A DNA stretch of 64,000 nucleotides, from NCBI GenBank assembly GCA_020744425.1, contig JAGMUV010000004.1, forward strand, positions 3,658,001-3,722,000, in the 5' to 3' direction. The notes beneath the pieces were generated by a model that made no database searches, was not told the DNA's origin, and was given only the letters and a program-made list of their open reading frames with translations. The position numbers and the translations under genes are program-made. This document shows, piece by piece, positions 1 through 10,868 of the stretch; position 1 is the stretch's first letter, and every line of letters begins with the position of its first letter. The DNA is from Dactylonectria macrodidyma (lineage: Eukaryota > Ascomycota > Sordariomycetes > Hypocreales > Nectriaceae).

Positions 1-879
1 TGTTGCGCTTCTGACCTGCGAGGGCGCTACTGTGGTTACGGGCTTCTCAGCAGGGCTTTTGTCGTTATCCAGGTTTGGCTTGGCTTGCGCTGAAGGTACT
101 GCTCCTGACTGAGCGTCTGGTAATGTGATAGAAGCCTGGGAAATGGTGTTTTCAGACCGGATTGAAGTGTTGCCTTGGCGATGCCTCCTGTACAAAATTC
201 GTTTTCGTCGAAGAAGCATTGCTTGAGCAAGCCTTTTCCGGATAGTTTCGCTAATACCCGGGAACCAGTCGCCAGTGTGATGTTCAAAATGGCTGATCAG
301 GAGTGGCTCGACGTCCCTGTCCTCGTCATCTTTGATTTGGAAATCGCTCGCTTTGAGAACTTGAGTTTCTTTGCTGGCCCGACGAATTGTGTTCGAGATC
401 TTATTGAGACCAGTGATCTCAGTGGCGATGTTAAGAAAGGATTGTCCCAGCCTATCGTTCACGACGCTAGAGGCATCTATTTTCGAAGATTCTGCCAGCG
501 TAGCCAGGGCATTCGAGCCTATAAACGTCAGCCAAATTTGTTCGAGACTAGAGGATAGAGACCAAGGCAGGACAAGCCGAAAGTGAAACCCACAGGTCTG
601 AACGCGGTAGTTCAGGGACTCCAGCAAACCAGTCACGACACTCTGAACTTCTGACGCGAATCGTAGACGATGATCCATGGACGCTGACCCTGGAGCAAAC
701 ACTCCAATGCTAGTAGCCCAGCTAGAGAATCTCGCAAGTTGGTCCTCCACCATAGACAGCTCCCGCGGATGGACTGAAGACGCCCGGAAGAGGCATTGCT
801 GGAAAGATTCCAGGCACTGGTTGGCCGAGGCGGCCACGGTCGGCCCTTTGAGCTCTGGACTGCGGTCCGAGTCCACCAT
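1..879 (-). CDS. Fungal C2H2-associated N-terminal domain protein (partial, runs off left edge)
   Basis: An uninterrupted minus-strand frame of 293 codons runs from ATG 879 off the left edge. The codon at 900-898 is an in-frame TGA, seven codons upstream, which fixes the start. The product resembles the large fungal family often labelled 'oxidoreductase acuF-like C2H2-type zinc-finger' proteins. Recognisable pieces are an early Cys/Phe-rich helix (around residues 20-30), the WATSIGVFAPG..SMDHRLR segment (about 61-80), a VTGLLESLNYR helix (about 88-98), and a basic RKR..RRKRILYRRHRQ stretch (about 221-242). In that family the basic stretch precedes C2H2 fingers. The fingers themselves would lie beyond this window, so they are not seen. 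No signal peptide or membrane segment is visible. It is divergent from the DUF7580-subtilisin gene, with a ~650 bp shared promoter. Function unknown; family assignment is by pattern memory. Confidence 0.72.
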   Translation of the reverse strand, partial: MVDSDRSPELKGPTVAASANQCLESFQQCLFRASSVHPRELSMVEDQLARFSSWATSIGVFAPGSASMDHRLRFASEVQSVVTGLLESLNYRVQTCGFHFRLVLPWSLSSSLEQIWLTFIGSNALATLAESSKIDASSVVNDRLGQSFLNIATEITGLNKISNTIRRASKETQVLKASDFQIKDDEDRDVEPLLISHFEHHTGDWFPGISETIRKRLAQAMLLRRKRILYRRHRQGNTSIRSENTISQASITLPDAQSGAVPSAQAKPNLDNDKSPAEKPVTTVAPSQVRSAT

Positions 880-1526
880 AGTGATCAGCCTGCAGCCTCA
901 GGATTGTAGATGGAACTTAGAACGATCTTGCTCGCGGCGACTTAGCGCATCGGCGCCACAGTCTGGCGGCCAGGCTTGTATTGCTAGCCAGAGAATGTTG
1001 GGATACGGATCGTGCCTCAGTAAGCGTGCCTTTAGCAGCACTCTAATGCCAGTAACAGCCTTATCGCATTGATTGTTGTCGTAAATGCGGGGCACGATCA
1101 GGCAACAAGACAAGAGGCGAATCTAGAGGGCTTTATGATTGGTGAGCTCAACGAGGGCGACACTAACAAATCCTAACTAGTCCTGCTAGAAGTTGCTGTA
1201 AATAAACCGCTAGAATAGCCCATATGGTATAACTAAAGGTTTGCAAAGTCTAGCAAGCTTTGAAGTCTCAGCGACAACCCCCTAGGAGATTTCCAATTGG
1301 ACTCTTTGCCGTCCGGTGTTGATCGCTCCTGCGTATCTGTTATTGCGCGGTATTATACTGTTGCCAGGACTCGGCTTATGCCCCACCTCGACTCAGCCGC
1401 ACCTGCCATGTTCTCCTCTCAAGTTCACCCTCATGCGAGAACCCGCCGATGATACTATAAGTCCTCTGGCTAGCCCCGGCGTGGCTATCAGAGTTTCTAA
1501 CAGGCATATAGCTGAAGGCTGGCGAG
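880..1526. other. Divergent intergenic / promoter region
   Basis: This is the 647-bp space between the partial minus-strand gene and the plus-strand DUF7580-subtilisin gene. Short frames here (for example 898-1113 minus and 1316-1660 plus) lack fungal protein character and are treated as chance. The 1180-1260 part is AT-richer, as expected of a promoter. No copy of the duplicated block found upstream of the gasdermin and NACHT genes was recognised here. Confidence 0.5.
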
Positions 1527-4500
1527 ATGGCCATATCCTCGGCCGCGAAAGACGGGGGCGGGAACGAAGACCTGCTCCTCGACACGGTCGGAACAGTCCT
1601 GCAGATGGCCAAAATAGCTCGAATCAACGAGACCAACGAAGAGGCCAAGGTCTTTTATAGTCACCTGAGCTTACACTGCTTCAGGCTACAAGAACACTTG
1701 ACGCGCTCGCGGCAGGCTTTGTCTCACCTCAATGGGGAACTGGTCGCTCAGGCTCTGGGCCACCTCGGATCCTTAGTTCCCGAGAGTGGTCTTCATGAAC
1801 TCCCGACATATCCTGTCACGCTAGAGTTCCGGCTCAAGATGCTTTACCTCTACTGGGACGAGGCGAGAAGGCGGCATGACGAGGCAGAACTCGAATTCAT
1901 CCGCCGGTGGTTGAGGCCGGGGGTTTCCGAAGAACAGAGACACGAGGTGGACAAGGCGCTAGAAATTTGTGCGGACAAGCTTGACAAGCAACAGCCCGAG
2001 CAACCTTTTTTGAAATCCATTCACAAACTCACATCTCCTGAGATTGGTGAGCCGCCATATGCCGTCTGCAAGGCAGCCAAGTCCATCTTCGATGCATTGA
2101 TGGACTGCAAGGGTTGTTCATGCCCCGACCAGCATGATTTCAAGGCTAAACTCGAATTGGGAACCTACCGGGGCGCTGCGAAGAAGCCTCTTGTCAAACC
2201 TCTTCGAAGACGGGTTCGGAGAGGGCGTTGCGATGATGATGACGCCGGGGGCATTGAGTTAGACATGTTCCTCTCCATGGAGCGAGATTGGCACGAGGTT
2301 CGCGTCCAGACCGTCAAAGAGAGAGTCGTCCGATTCGACGCTCCAGTTAAGGAGGTGTTCTCTCGTGGTGGTAGCATTGTCGAGCAGTACGCAAAGGTGG
2401 AGAGGCTATGCAGGCCAATTACGAAGACGAAGACGAAGGCATTACAGCGACTTATCCTGAGGCTGAACAGTGGCCAACTCTTCGAGATAGGGTTTGAGAA
2501 GAGCAACTTTCAAATCGACCATGCCGCCGAACCAATCTCTTTATCGCAATGTTTCGAAGACCGACAAGACTTCTTTACAGAGAAGACAAAGCGGATCCTT
2601 TCCCTGATCATCGGCTACACCGTTCTCCATCTTCACGGAACTTCATGGCTCCAGCCGGGGTGGGGTTCGTCAAATATCAAGTTCTTCCAGACCACGTCCT
2701 GCAAGACTCCATTGCGACCGTTTATCGAAGCCCAGCTGCCCAAGGCTAGTCCCTCTGGCCAAGCCCATGATTTTCAATCCATCGAGAACCATCCGGATGA
2801 CGATGATGGCATGTCGGATGAGCTAGATTCAGGGCATTGCTTTCCAGAAGTGGTTGCCCTGGCCGTTGTCCTGATGGAGGTGTATTTCGCCAAACCGTTC
2901 AAAAGACTAGCCGCATTGCACGATATCCAACTGATCGAGACTCAGAGCGGCCGCATTACCCTCATGGATGTGGACCAGGTGTTCGAGGGGTATGAGGAAA
3001 ACGAGGAAGGATGGCGATCCCAGATCCCCGAAGACTCCCCTCTTCTGGAGGCCATCGACAACTGCCTGGACGCGGAATTATGGGAAGATGATGAAGGGCA
3101 GCCCCTCGATAGTGCAACGCTGAGGTCGCTGATATATCAAAAGATCGTTCGGCCACTAGAGCTTCACCTCACGAACGGGTTCAGCAACATCCAGCTGGAT
3201 GGCGTCGACCAATATGCCAGGAATCTAGACTTTGGGAAATGGGGCCAACCCATATCTAGCCAAGAGTCAGACGGCCGTTCAGCTCTGTTATGCCCGCGGG
3301 AGGCCATGCCTATTCGCTCTCCGTCCCCAGCGGCGTTTACACTGCTTTCGCCAGGCCAGTTTGCCATTAGGGCTCATGGTTGGAGATATATGCATCAAGC
3401 TTCACGCCTGCAGTCTTTCGTCTCTTCTTCGACATCGGATATGGATTCGATGTCAAACCCCGACGTTGAATACAAGGCCTTCCAGTTCTTTGACGATGAG
3501 ATTGGCGATGATGAGCATTCTGCGGTAGAGTAAGTCCTGACTTGTAGTATCGCGGTCACCTTCTGGCACCTATGACTGTTGATGCCCGAGATCCACTACT
3601 AATACTACCAACCCTAGAACCGAGAAGTACATGAGATGGAGAGCCGAGTACGAGAAGGTTTACAAGAAATTCATCAGTAGCTACCTTCGAGGTCCTCCGT
3701 TACAACCAGTGAAAATTGCGATTCTAGATACAGGCATCGACAGAGACCATTTCGTCTTCGAAGCTCGCGAGGATAACCTGAAAGGCAAGCGAAACTGTTA
3801 TAACGAATCCCAGAAGAACGTACCAGATTCCCATGGACATGGGACCTTTACCGCAAGCCTCATTCTGGATTATGCTCCAGATGCCGCTCTCTATGTTATC
3901 AAAATCGCAGACAAGGAGAATGCAAGACCAGACGCCAAGATCGTGGTGAATGTAAGTAGCAGGGCTGTCTCTACTTTGTCAGAATACTCATCTTGATGCA
4001 CACAGGCGATCAACCACGCTGTTGACAAATGGGACGTCGACATCATCTCCATGTCGTTTGGGTGGCCGTCCTCCGACTTTGATGGCTACGACGCCCTCCA
4101 AGCTGCCATCGACAAGGCAATCTCCAAGAAGGTGCTCATGTTTGCCGCTGCCGCCAACTCCGGCGGCCGACTAGGCCGGGCGTACCCTGCCAGCAGCTCG
4201 CAGGTCATCTGTGTCCACTCAACAAATACAAACGGAAGCGCGTCCGACTTCAGCCCGACCGCCGAGCCCAATGCCATTAACATTGCGACGGTCGGCGAGT
4301 CGGTGCTGTCGGCGTGGCCGATGCTGCTCTGCCAAGACAGGCTGAACCTCAACCCACAGTGCGTAAAGTCCCGGTCCGGCACGTCGTATGCGACGCCCAT
4401 TGTTGCTGGAATTGCGGCGTTTTTGCTGCAGTATGCGCGTCTGCATCTCTCGGAGAGCGAGGCTCTGGCGCTGAAGCGGAGGGAGAAGATGGAGGCCTTG

Positions 4501-4644
4501 CTGAGGAGGTGTGCTGTGCGAGGGCCGAGTTACCAGCCTAGGGATGGATATTTCTACCTTCATCTGGGTTTGGATAAGCACAATCTATTTGGAGGGGAGT
4601 TGGACTGGGTCAGTTATGAGATATCGAGGGCATTGAAGACATAG
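1527..4644 (+). CDS. DUF7580-subtilisin (peptidase S8) fusion, candidate gasdermin-activating protease
   Basis: Three exons (1527-3529, 3618-3951, 4006-4644) give 991 aa. Both introns (88 and 54 nt) have GTAAGT donors and clean AG acceptors, and the frame is kept. Residues ~1-600 match the fungal DUF7580 region: a helical N-terminus, a FEIGF..ISLSQCF core, LHLHGTSWLQPGW near 370, and a kinase-like EVVALAVVLMEVYF helix. Residues ~700-935 are a subtilisin domain with the full triad: Asp705 in AILDTGID, His742 in HGHGT, Ser906 in SGTSYATP, plus oxyanion Asn830 in AAANSGG. There is no signal peptide or propeptide, so it should act in the cytosol rather than as a secreted digestive protease. Fungal S8 proteins of this kind are partners of gasdermin-like proteins (the HET-Q2/HET-Q1 system of Podospora), and a gasdermin-like gene ends 108 bp away. 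Zymogen control by the DUF7580 part is inference. Confidence 0.88.
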
Positions 4645-4752
4645 CAAGCATCTTTGGAAACACTGTGCAATGTAGTTCCTCAGAATCAACTACCTTCACC
4701 CTCACGCCTACTTCAAGCGACAAAAGACCAGTCGTAGGTGTTCTTCTGCTTG

Positions 4753-5654
4753 CTACCAGTCGTCAGGGTCTTCTTCCCTTGGGATAGCGCAGAAAACCAC
4801 TTCCTCATCATCCATCAGCTTCTCAGCGTCAAACCCTTCAACCTGCGCATCCGGCTCTTCAACCTTGAGTACAGACAGTTCCGGGCCTTTGAACTCATCC
4901 CTTTCATTGCCGTACATGGCTCCCTTGCGGTATTCCTCCTCGCTCACGACCTGGCCCACCGCTTCGCCCACCCAAACCTTGCTCACACGAAATGCAAATA
5001 CAAAGTCGCTGCTGCCCTCCCATTTTGTACTTACTTTGTTGCCTAACTTGCCCTCCACTCCGGGACCACCGCTGATCGGAACAGCGCCCGCGGGCCGCAT
5101 GGTAGCGTCTACTTGAACACTAACAGTGCCACCCACGGTACGAGACTTGAGCGTGTTGGCTTCAGCGCCTGTGACAACCTTGAGACCCGTTATGATGTAG
5201 ACGGGCTTGCGGTAGCGAGAGAGTTCCAGAAAGCGACGGACGTTATCGGCTTCGATACATGTCTGGAGATAAGGTGGCGTTGGGATGAATTGCGTAGTCT
5301 CGAGGGTTTCAAAGATAAACGTCTCCTCGTCACTAACGCCGTGAACACCCAGTGTGCTAGCAAAGGTGTGAGCACCCACCTCCTGTCAATTTCGGCGCCA
5401 ATATCGATGCTAAACCCGAGAACGCTGAGGAACTTTGTCAAGATAGAGAACTTCCCGCGCCGCAGCTTCTCCTTGGTATACTGGACGCTCTTCTTCTCTG
5501 TCTTGAAGACGTCGGAGTCCTCCGGCGGCGGAGAGCAGAAGAGGGGCCGCTGGGGGTTCTTGACTGACGTGATGACATTGCCCAGCTTGATTGGACCGCC
5601 AGGCGGGAAATCCCAGGTCGGAGCGAAGAAGAAGAAGAACTCTCGGTTGGCCAT
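4753..5654 (-). CDS. Gasdermin-like pore-forming cell-death protein (RCD-1/HET-Q1 family)
   Basis: Two exons (5654-5380 and 5332-4753) are joined by a 47-nt GTGGGT..TTAG intron and give 284 aa, close to the ~260-280 aa of fungal gasdermins. No signal peptide is present. The order of elements follows a gasdermin N-domain: a hydrophobic FFFFF start, a PGGPIKLGNVITS strand, a basic KEKLRRGKFS helix (about 60-69), then PVYIITGLKVVTGAE, a Gly/Ser-rich VGGTVSVQV strand, and FVFAFRVSKVWV closing the fold near residue 212. In animal and fungal gasdermins the same 'ΦYΦΦT..Φ' and 'ΦAFRV..Φ' strands flank the beta-hairpin that inserts in membranes. The last ~70 residues are strongly acidic and could be the removable inhibitory tail known from HET-Q1. 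It is convergent with a subtilisin gene, the typical fungal context. It could instead be an uncharacterised fungal family of similar pattern; a structure prediction would settle this. Confidence 0.72.
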
Positions 5655-6199
5655 AGTGCCTGCTGCGTCTGTCTTTGGCTCTTTTCGATGGATGGCGTTC
5701 CTTAGGGATTAAATTGACGCTGTTGCTGGGCTGCTGAGATGGTAAAATGGGGCGCGCATGCAGTCATCAGCAGGGATCTCAAGACAGTGCAAGAGAAGCC
5801 TCTGCGATTGGGTGGCTGGTGGGTTCCAGGTAGAATCACCAGAGCGAAAGAGCTAAATGCCTTAAAGAGTGTAGCATTACTAAAATATATATACCTAAAT
5901 TAAAACGGCTTTAAAGTAACTTATATATATATGATGTATATATTGCGGCAGCTGACTTTAAAGGAGCGGAAATGTTAAAATATCGTCATTTAACTGATAT
6001 ATTTTACTTATACTTCCCACTGACTACAGCCTTCCAAGTCGACTAGCTTACTACGAGCAGCCTCTAAACCTGCTTCTAGCAGACGCATGTCTACTGGTGA
6101 ACACCCGGCTTTCTCGAACGCTCTGAAGGCTCTCGTGCAGGAGAGTGGCGCGTTCAAGCCCATGGTCCAAGCGAAAATCGAGGGGTCTTTTTGCTCAAT
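5655..6199. promoter_or_regulatory. Upstream region of the gasdermin-like gene, AT-rich
   Basis: This 545-bp gap lies between the gasdermin start and the decayed ankyrin segment. It holds one copy of a duplicated block (5801-5952, listed separately) that sits 147 bp before the gasdermin ATG. The 5880-6005 part is very AT-rich, with TATATATA runs. No protein-coding frame is supported. Confidence 0.6.
5801..5952 (-). repeat. Duplicated upstream block, copy A (before gasdermin-like gene)
   Basis: About 150 bp align by eye with 11008-11146 at roughly 75-80% identity. Shared words include TCTGCGATTGG, GTTCCAGG.AGAATCACCA, ATGCCTT and ACCTAAATTAAAACG. Both copies lie on the same strand and at nearly the same distance upstream of an ATG (147 and 140 bp). 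Copy A is the AT-richer one. Most differences in the second half are C-to-T or G-to-A, as RIP would leave. Confidence 0.82.
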
Positions 6200-7584
6200 T
6201 CAATCAGCTACACTCAACACGGAAACTCCGGAAGCTAGCAGTCTCCGGAGAGGATAGTTTTCTTGAGAGTCGAGAAGCGCTGCTTTGAGTAGTAGCGGGA
6301 AGTCGTCATTTTCAGCCCCGAGAACAGGACGGTCCGGTCCAAAAATTTGGAGAACAGTGATCAGGCGGCGAGTTGGGCCGTCGTCCATGGTCGATATTCC
6401 CTCTAAAGTGTACGATATTGTGCCATAGTGCGAGGATCCCTGGTCTTCTCTCACCAAGGTTTCCAGAATTCTCAAATATTGAATGTGAAGCATCCGAACC
6501 CACACGTTAATCCCGACGATACCTGCAAGCTTTGATATCAATCTTTTCTTAGGGAAAGGGGAAATCAACCACAGGATGCGTTCGAAAAGTTCGGACGCAT
6601 CGAACGGATCCACGTCTATCAAGAATAGCGATGAGCAGCCCCAGCTTTTGAACGGTGCAATGCTGATGCTGCAGTCCAGGAAACTGTCACATTCAGTATA
6701 TCTATAGTATTTGCACTACGTTCTAGTGGAGTGCGCATTCCCTTTTAGTGTAGCTGGCAATGCGACAGAAACACTTGTCCGCCGCACCATACCTTGAGCT
6801 CCTGAGATATTGCGGTCGTGTCAAGATGGGAATAGCCCTTAAGCGGATTGCAGACGCAGCTAGCTGACTCGAGGGCTTCCTCAGCTTTGGCGATATCCTT
6901 CCAGCGTTGCTGAGAATACCAATCGCCTGTTGCAAAATGGGTTTCAAAGCTATGCTGCGCTTGGTAAATCACTGCTTTCCTCATTGGTACTTCGACTGCC
7001 CTCACATCGAGCCCCTTTTCGCGCACCACCTGACCGAGATGGAGAATTTCAGTCTGTTTAAACGATTCAGCCAGATCAGCTTCGTTTAGCCAAGTGAGAG
7101 TGGTATCGAGCGAGGAGTCCGCAGCTTGGGCTATCCCGCACCCGTTGATCACCGCGCTATGGTTGATCAGAAAGGTAAGCTTGGAACGGCTCTGAGGGGT
7201 AGAGTACTTTGAAGCGGCAGAGACTGCAACGCCGAACACAGACTTGCCGGTGAACTGAGGTCCTGAAGGCTTGCAGTTGACGTCAGTGTCTACTTCTCGA
7301 ATTAAATAGGCGATTCCGCGTGTGTAGAGGGCATCAGCGCAAACGTAGATAAGTTCTTGACTCAAGATGAGGTCTGCCATCTGGAACAAGGAACAAACCA
7401 TATCTCTGAATCTGCCTGCAAGACCCCACAGCCGCAGGAAGGCCGCCCGAAAAAATGAGTAGGGGCTTGGTATAACACTTTTATTCAGCAATAGGTTCGC
7501 CTGTCGAACACGTTCGGAATTACAGCATCGTAAGGTGGCGTCAAGACGATTCTTGAATCTTTTGAGTGTTGGGATCGGATCCAA
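6200..7584 (-). pseudogene. Decayed ankyrin-like segment downstream of the NACHT gene
   Basis: Two open minus-strand stretches (7584-6745 and ~6714-6200) have the leucine spacing and 'G..DVN' turns of ankyrin-like helical repeats, for example LIREVDTDVNCK, LTFLINHSAVINGCG, and LLLKAALLDSQENYPLRRLLASG at the end. Neither starts with a plausible ATG; the first opens on TTG. A third fragment, NTLLRLGSDPNTQ, is readable in another frame at ~7600-7560 and stops at TGA. A possible acceptor at 6684 does not join the two stretches in frame with any good donor. The simplest reading is that the NACHT gene once had a longer ankyrin C-terminus, now broken by the stop at 7648, at least one frameshift near 7570, and stops around 6715-6745. 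A separate small gene with unseen exons is possible. Confidence 0.45.
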
Positions 7585-7647
7585 GACGAAGTAGTGTGTT
7601 TGCCATTACATAGTCCCCTTTGGTACATACAAAGTGAAACATGCTAT

Positions 7648-10600
7648 TTAGAGGCAGATTTTGAGGCGGCAGGTTTCCAGAAGTCTTGTGACCAATGAAT
7701 CAAGAATAGATCGATTCCCGCAAGACGTATTCCGCAGGACTGTGATGATGAAGTAGATCTGCTCTTCGGAAAGATTGTCTAATCTCATGCCGGCATCCAG
7801 AAGGATTTGCGCGAAACGTAAGTTGACAGGTGCCGGCAGTGCAGAGGAGAAGATCCTCACTAGTCTCAAGGCGTTGTCATAAGGATTGACCGCCAAGCCT
7901 CTCTTTGCAAGTAAATAGGCCATGCGGGTGTCGTTCAGTACACGGGCAATCTCGAAAAGAGGTGGCTTCACCCCTTTCAATACACTCATGTCCAAGACGG
8001 AATGCTTGAGAAGAGTTGTGGCCGCGCTGATGTCACGACTGTACACAGCGGCCACAAGCATATCGACGGTGTAGTCAGTCTCTGACATGGTCTCGAAAAG
8101 ATAATTCCTCAGGCGCTTGACGCCAAACGTGATAGCGAATGGTGCAAGCCACATGAGTATATGGTGTTCCATTTGCTTCACCATTGCCGGCACAGGGTCT
8201 GGGCCAGGCCCATAACCAGGAGGAGGTGGAAGGAAGAACATGGCGCCCTCTTCTTTAACCACAGGCTTCGGGCGTCGATAGGTGTCCTCTAGTAAGGAGA
8301 AGATCGCGCCGACGATTTGAAGCTTATCTCTTCCCTTGCACCTGGCCATCTCGTGCCTTAGAAGCAGTAAGTGCGAGTGGCTCAGAGCCCATTTGATTCG
8401 CTGCGGCATGCCAGAGATGATGCTCTTATACCGAGGGTAGTCCAACCAAGGAGATCTCGGAGACATAGCAGCGAAGTCGATGCCAAAAACGGAATGATCT
8501 AGGAGCTTGCACCAATGAGAATATGTGTCAAGGTGCTCAAAGAATTGAGTATGAACAGTCCAAGATTTGCGTGCGTAAGGGAAAAAAGGGTGCGTTTGCT
8601 CAATGTTTGTTGGGTTGCTGCTCCTAATGGCTTCTATCAACGTAGGCCCGATGTTACGACCGCTGCTCGGCCGCAACTTGAATAGTCCAAAGGCAATGTT
8701 GGCAGCCCTGTTTTGGCTCTGCATCGTACTTTGCACCACCTTGGTTGGAATTCCTCCGGATTCAATATCGGGAATGACGGTTGTGGACAACTTCGGCTCG
8801 AACATTTCATAGCTCAGATACGTCACAATGGTCTCGGACATTTCCTTGTGAGCCTCGTTTGTGGTGAAAAGCCAGGCATAAGAATCGTCGGCAGGTCGAA
8901 GACAGAAACTCTTTGCGCTATGGTGTATGAAGCATACGGTGTCCTCCTCTTCATCGACCTGAATGAGGCTTCCGCAAAATCTCAACACGGCCTGGATGCT
9001 GTTGATTTGATGACTTCTTTTCCAAATCGTGTCTCCAGGACAAACACTTATGGCTTCTCGGAGCTGTTCCGTGGTCAATGGCTCGATGGCGGCGACTAAA
9101 AATTTGAAAACCCGGACATTGAAAGCTTTGGAGTCTTCCGAGGAAGCTTTAGACAGGACCCGTTTGTATACCTCGGTGAGATCGCGGGGCATGCTTTTGA
9201 TTGACTCTCTGATGGAGTGGTCCGATGTCTCGGAGCAAATCAAGTCGAGCTGTAACGAAACCCACAAGAACCTATCAGCTTAGTTAAAGGGTCCTCTCGA
9301 AATGGGTAGGAATACTTACATGCCATTTGCCCCATCGTTGAGCGCTTCCTTGATGTCTTGAGCCAAGTGCGGGTCGCCAACGACCAGGCGACCGTCCTGC
9401 AAACAGTGGTCTACTTCGGTTGCGATGTATTCTTTGATATCTTCGTTGTGCTCTGGCATCGACGTATACCAGCGAATCCTTTTTCCAAACCGAAGTAGGT
9501 TTTCGGGTGTGGATCGGACCGATACACATATTTTGTGGTTTGCAAGGGCCTTAGATTGAATCTGGTCGAAGCATCGAAACATGTTATTCTGCTCATCCAA
9601 GTTGCATTCGTCAAGGCCATCCAGTATGAGATAGAACTCCCTGTCAGACGGAAGCACCGAGAGGAGAACCTCAAGGATTTTGTCGACATCCATCACGGGG
9701 GCAGACTCCTCAAGAAAGATATGATCGTGACTGTGGTGCGTAGCAGATTGCTCTAAGAGCTGTCTCGCGAGGCATCCCATGATCGTCCGAGCTTCTAAGC
9801 TCTCAGGAATGTCATATCGGCAGAAGAAATACGCGATTACTCTATTAGCTTCGAGGTTCAAGTCATCGACCATATTAGCTAGTGCAACAGACTTGCCCGC
9901 GCCCAACTTTCCACCAAGCAGGAGGGCGGCCGGGTAGTTCATCGTCTTCTTCCACAGCTGGTAGCCGCTCAGGGATTTCAACAGGAGACGGGCTGACCCG
10001 ATTTTCCGAGTCTGCTTCCACGTTTGCTGGTAGTTGTATGTAGAGCACGCATCTAAGAATCGAGCTCGGGACTTGGTTTTCTTTCGGTGAGCCGAAGATT
10101 CCGACACGAGATTCATTAAAGCGCGAAATTTTGCGCTCTCACGAGCCTCGTCTTCGACTCTTTGGCTGAGAAGAAGGTTGATCTCTTCTTTGATCGAGGA
10201 TGACCATGTTTCAAGCTGCGCCCCAAATTCTCCCAAGTCTGGGTCGCTCATCGACATCGTGAGCCGCGAAAAACGAGATTGCTGCGTGATTTCCAACGCC
10301 CGACGGCAGAGGTTTACCACGACAATGAAGTATTCGAAAAGATAGCGTTGCAGATTCTGCGATCGCGGGTAGACTACGGCCATGGCCTGATATCTTGGGG
10401 CATGTCTGCCAACAGCCATGAATAGAAGCGACAGCTTCTCGAGATGTGATAGATAACCCGTTGCGAACTGCTTTCGTACGTTAAAACATCATCGAGAGAA
10501 GCTCAACAAGGTACACTGACATGGACAGTCATGTGCACAGCAGCCCAGACCCCACACGCGATGAGGTTCTGCGATCCGCCAATGACGACATCTCCAAGCG

Positions 10601-10868
10601 CTGCAAATTGCTGGATAGCCTGCAGCATATTCGTCATGCGCGGGCCGAAGCATCTTACACGGCCATGTTTCCGAGATGCTTCGAGGTCAACCTCTGCTGT
10701 GAGGCGCATAACATCTTTTATCGTGAGCGGCGCATTGCGAGCTGCTGAGCGAGCTGTTCGAAAGGCCGCCTTCTGCTCAGCCGCCAGCGCTGCTTCGAAC
10801 TCGGAGACGGCCTGGGCGAGCCTGATGTCGGGCTTTAGTTGAGAAGCAGTCGCCAAAGCGAGGGCCAT
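7648..10868 (-). CDS. NACHT/STAND receptor (fungal NLR)
   Basis: Exons 10868-10521, 10467-9320 and 9271-7648 (introns 53 and 48 nt) give 1039 aa. The first intron junction restores the family segment FATGYLSHLEKLS, and the second restores GANGMFLWVSLQLD, which strongly supports the model. Residues 1-260 are a helical fungal STAND N-domain resembling DUF7708 (MLQAIQQFAALGDVVIGG, VGRHAPRYQAMAVVYPRS). The NACHT follows: Walker A GGKLGAGKS with Lys308, Walker B FYLILDGLDE near 390, and a SVRSTPE sensor-like strand. After 'GMFLWVSLQLD' comes the usual winged-helix-like region (PLTTEQLREAISV). The C-terminal ~350 residues show no clear WD40, TPR or ankyrin repeats; ankyrin-like remains lie just downstream in broken frames. 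Such proteins oligomerise after ligand sensing and trigger fungal incompatibility or defence. Its promoter shares a duplicated block with the gasdermin-like gene. Confidence 0.9.
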
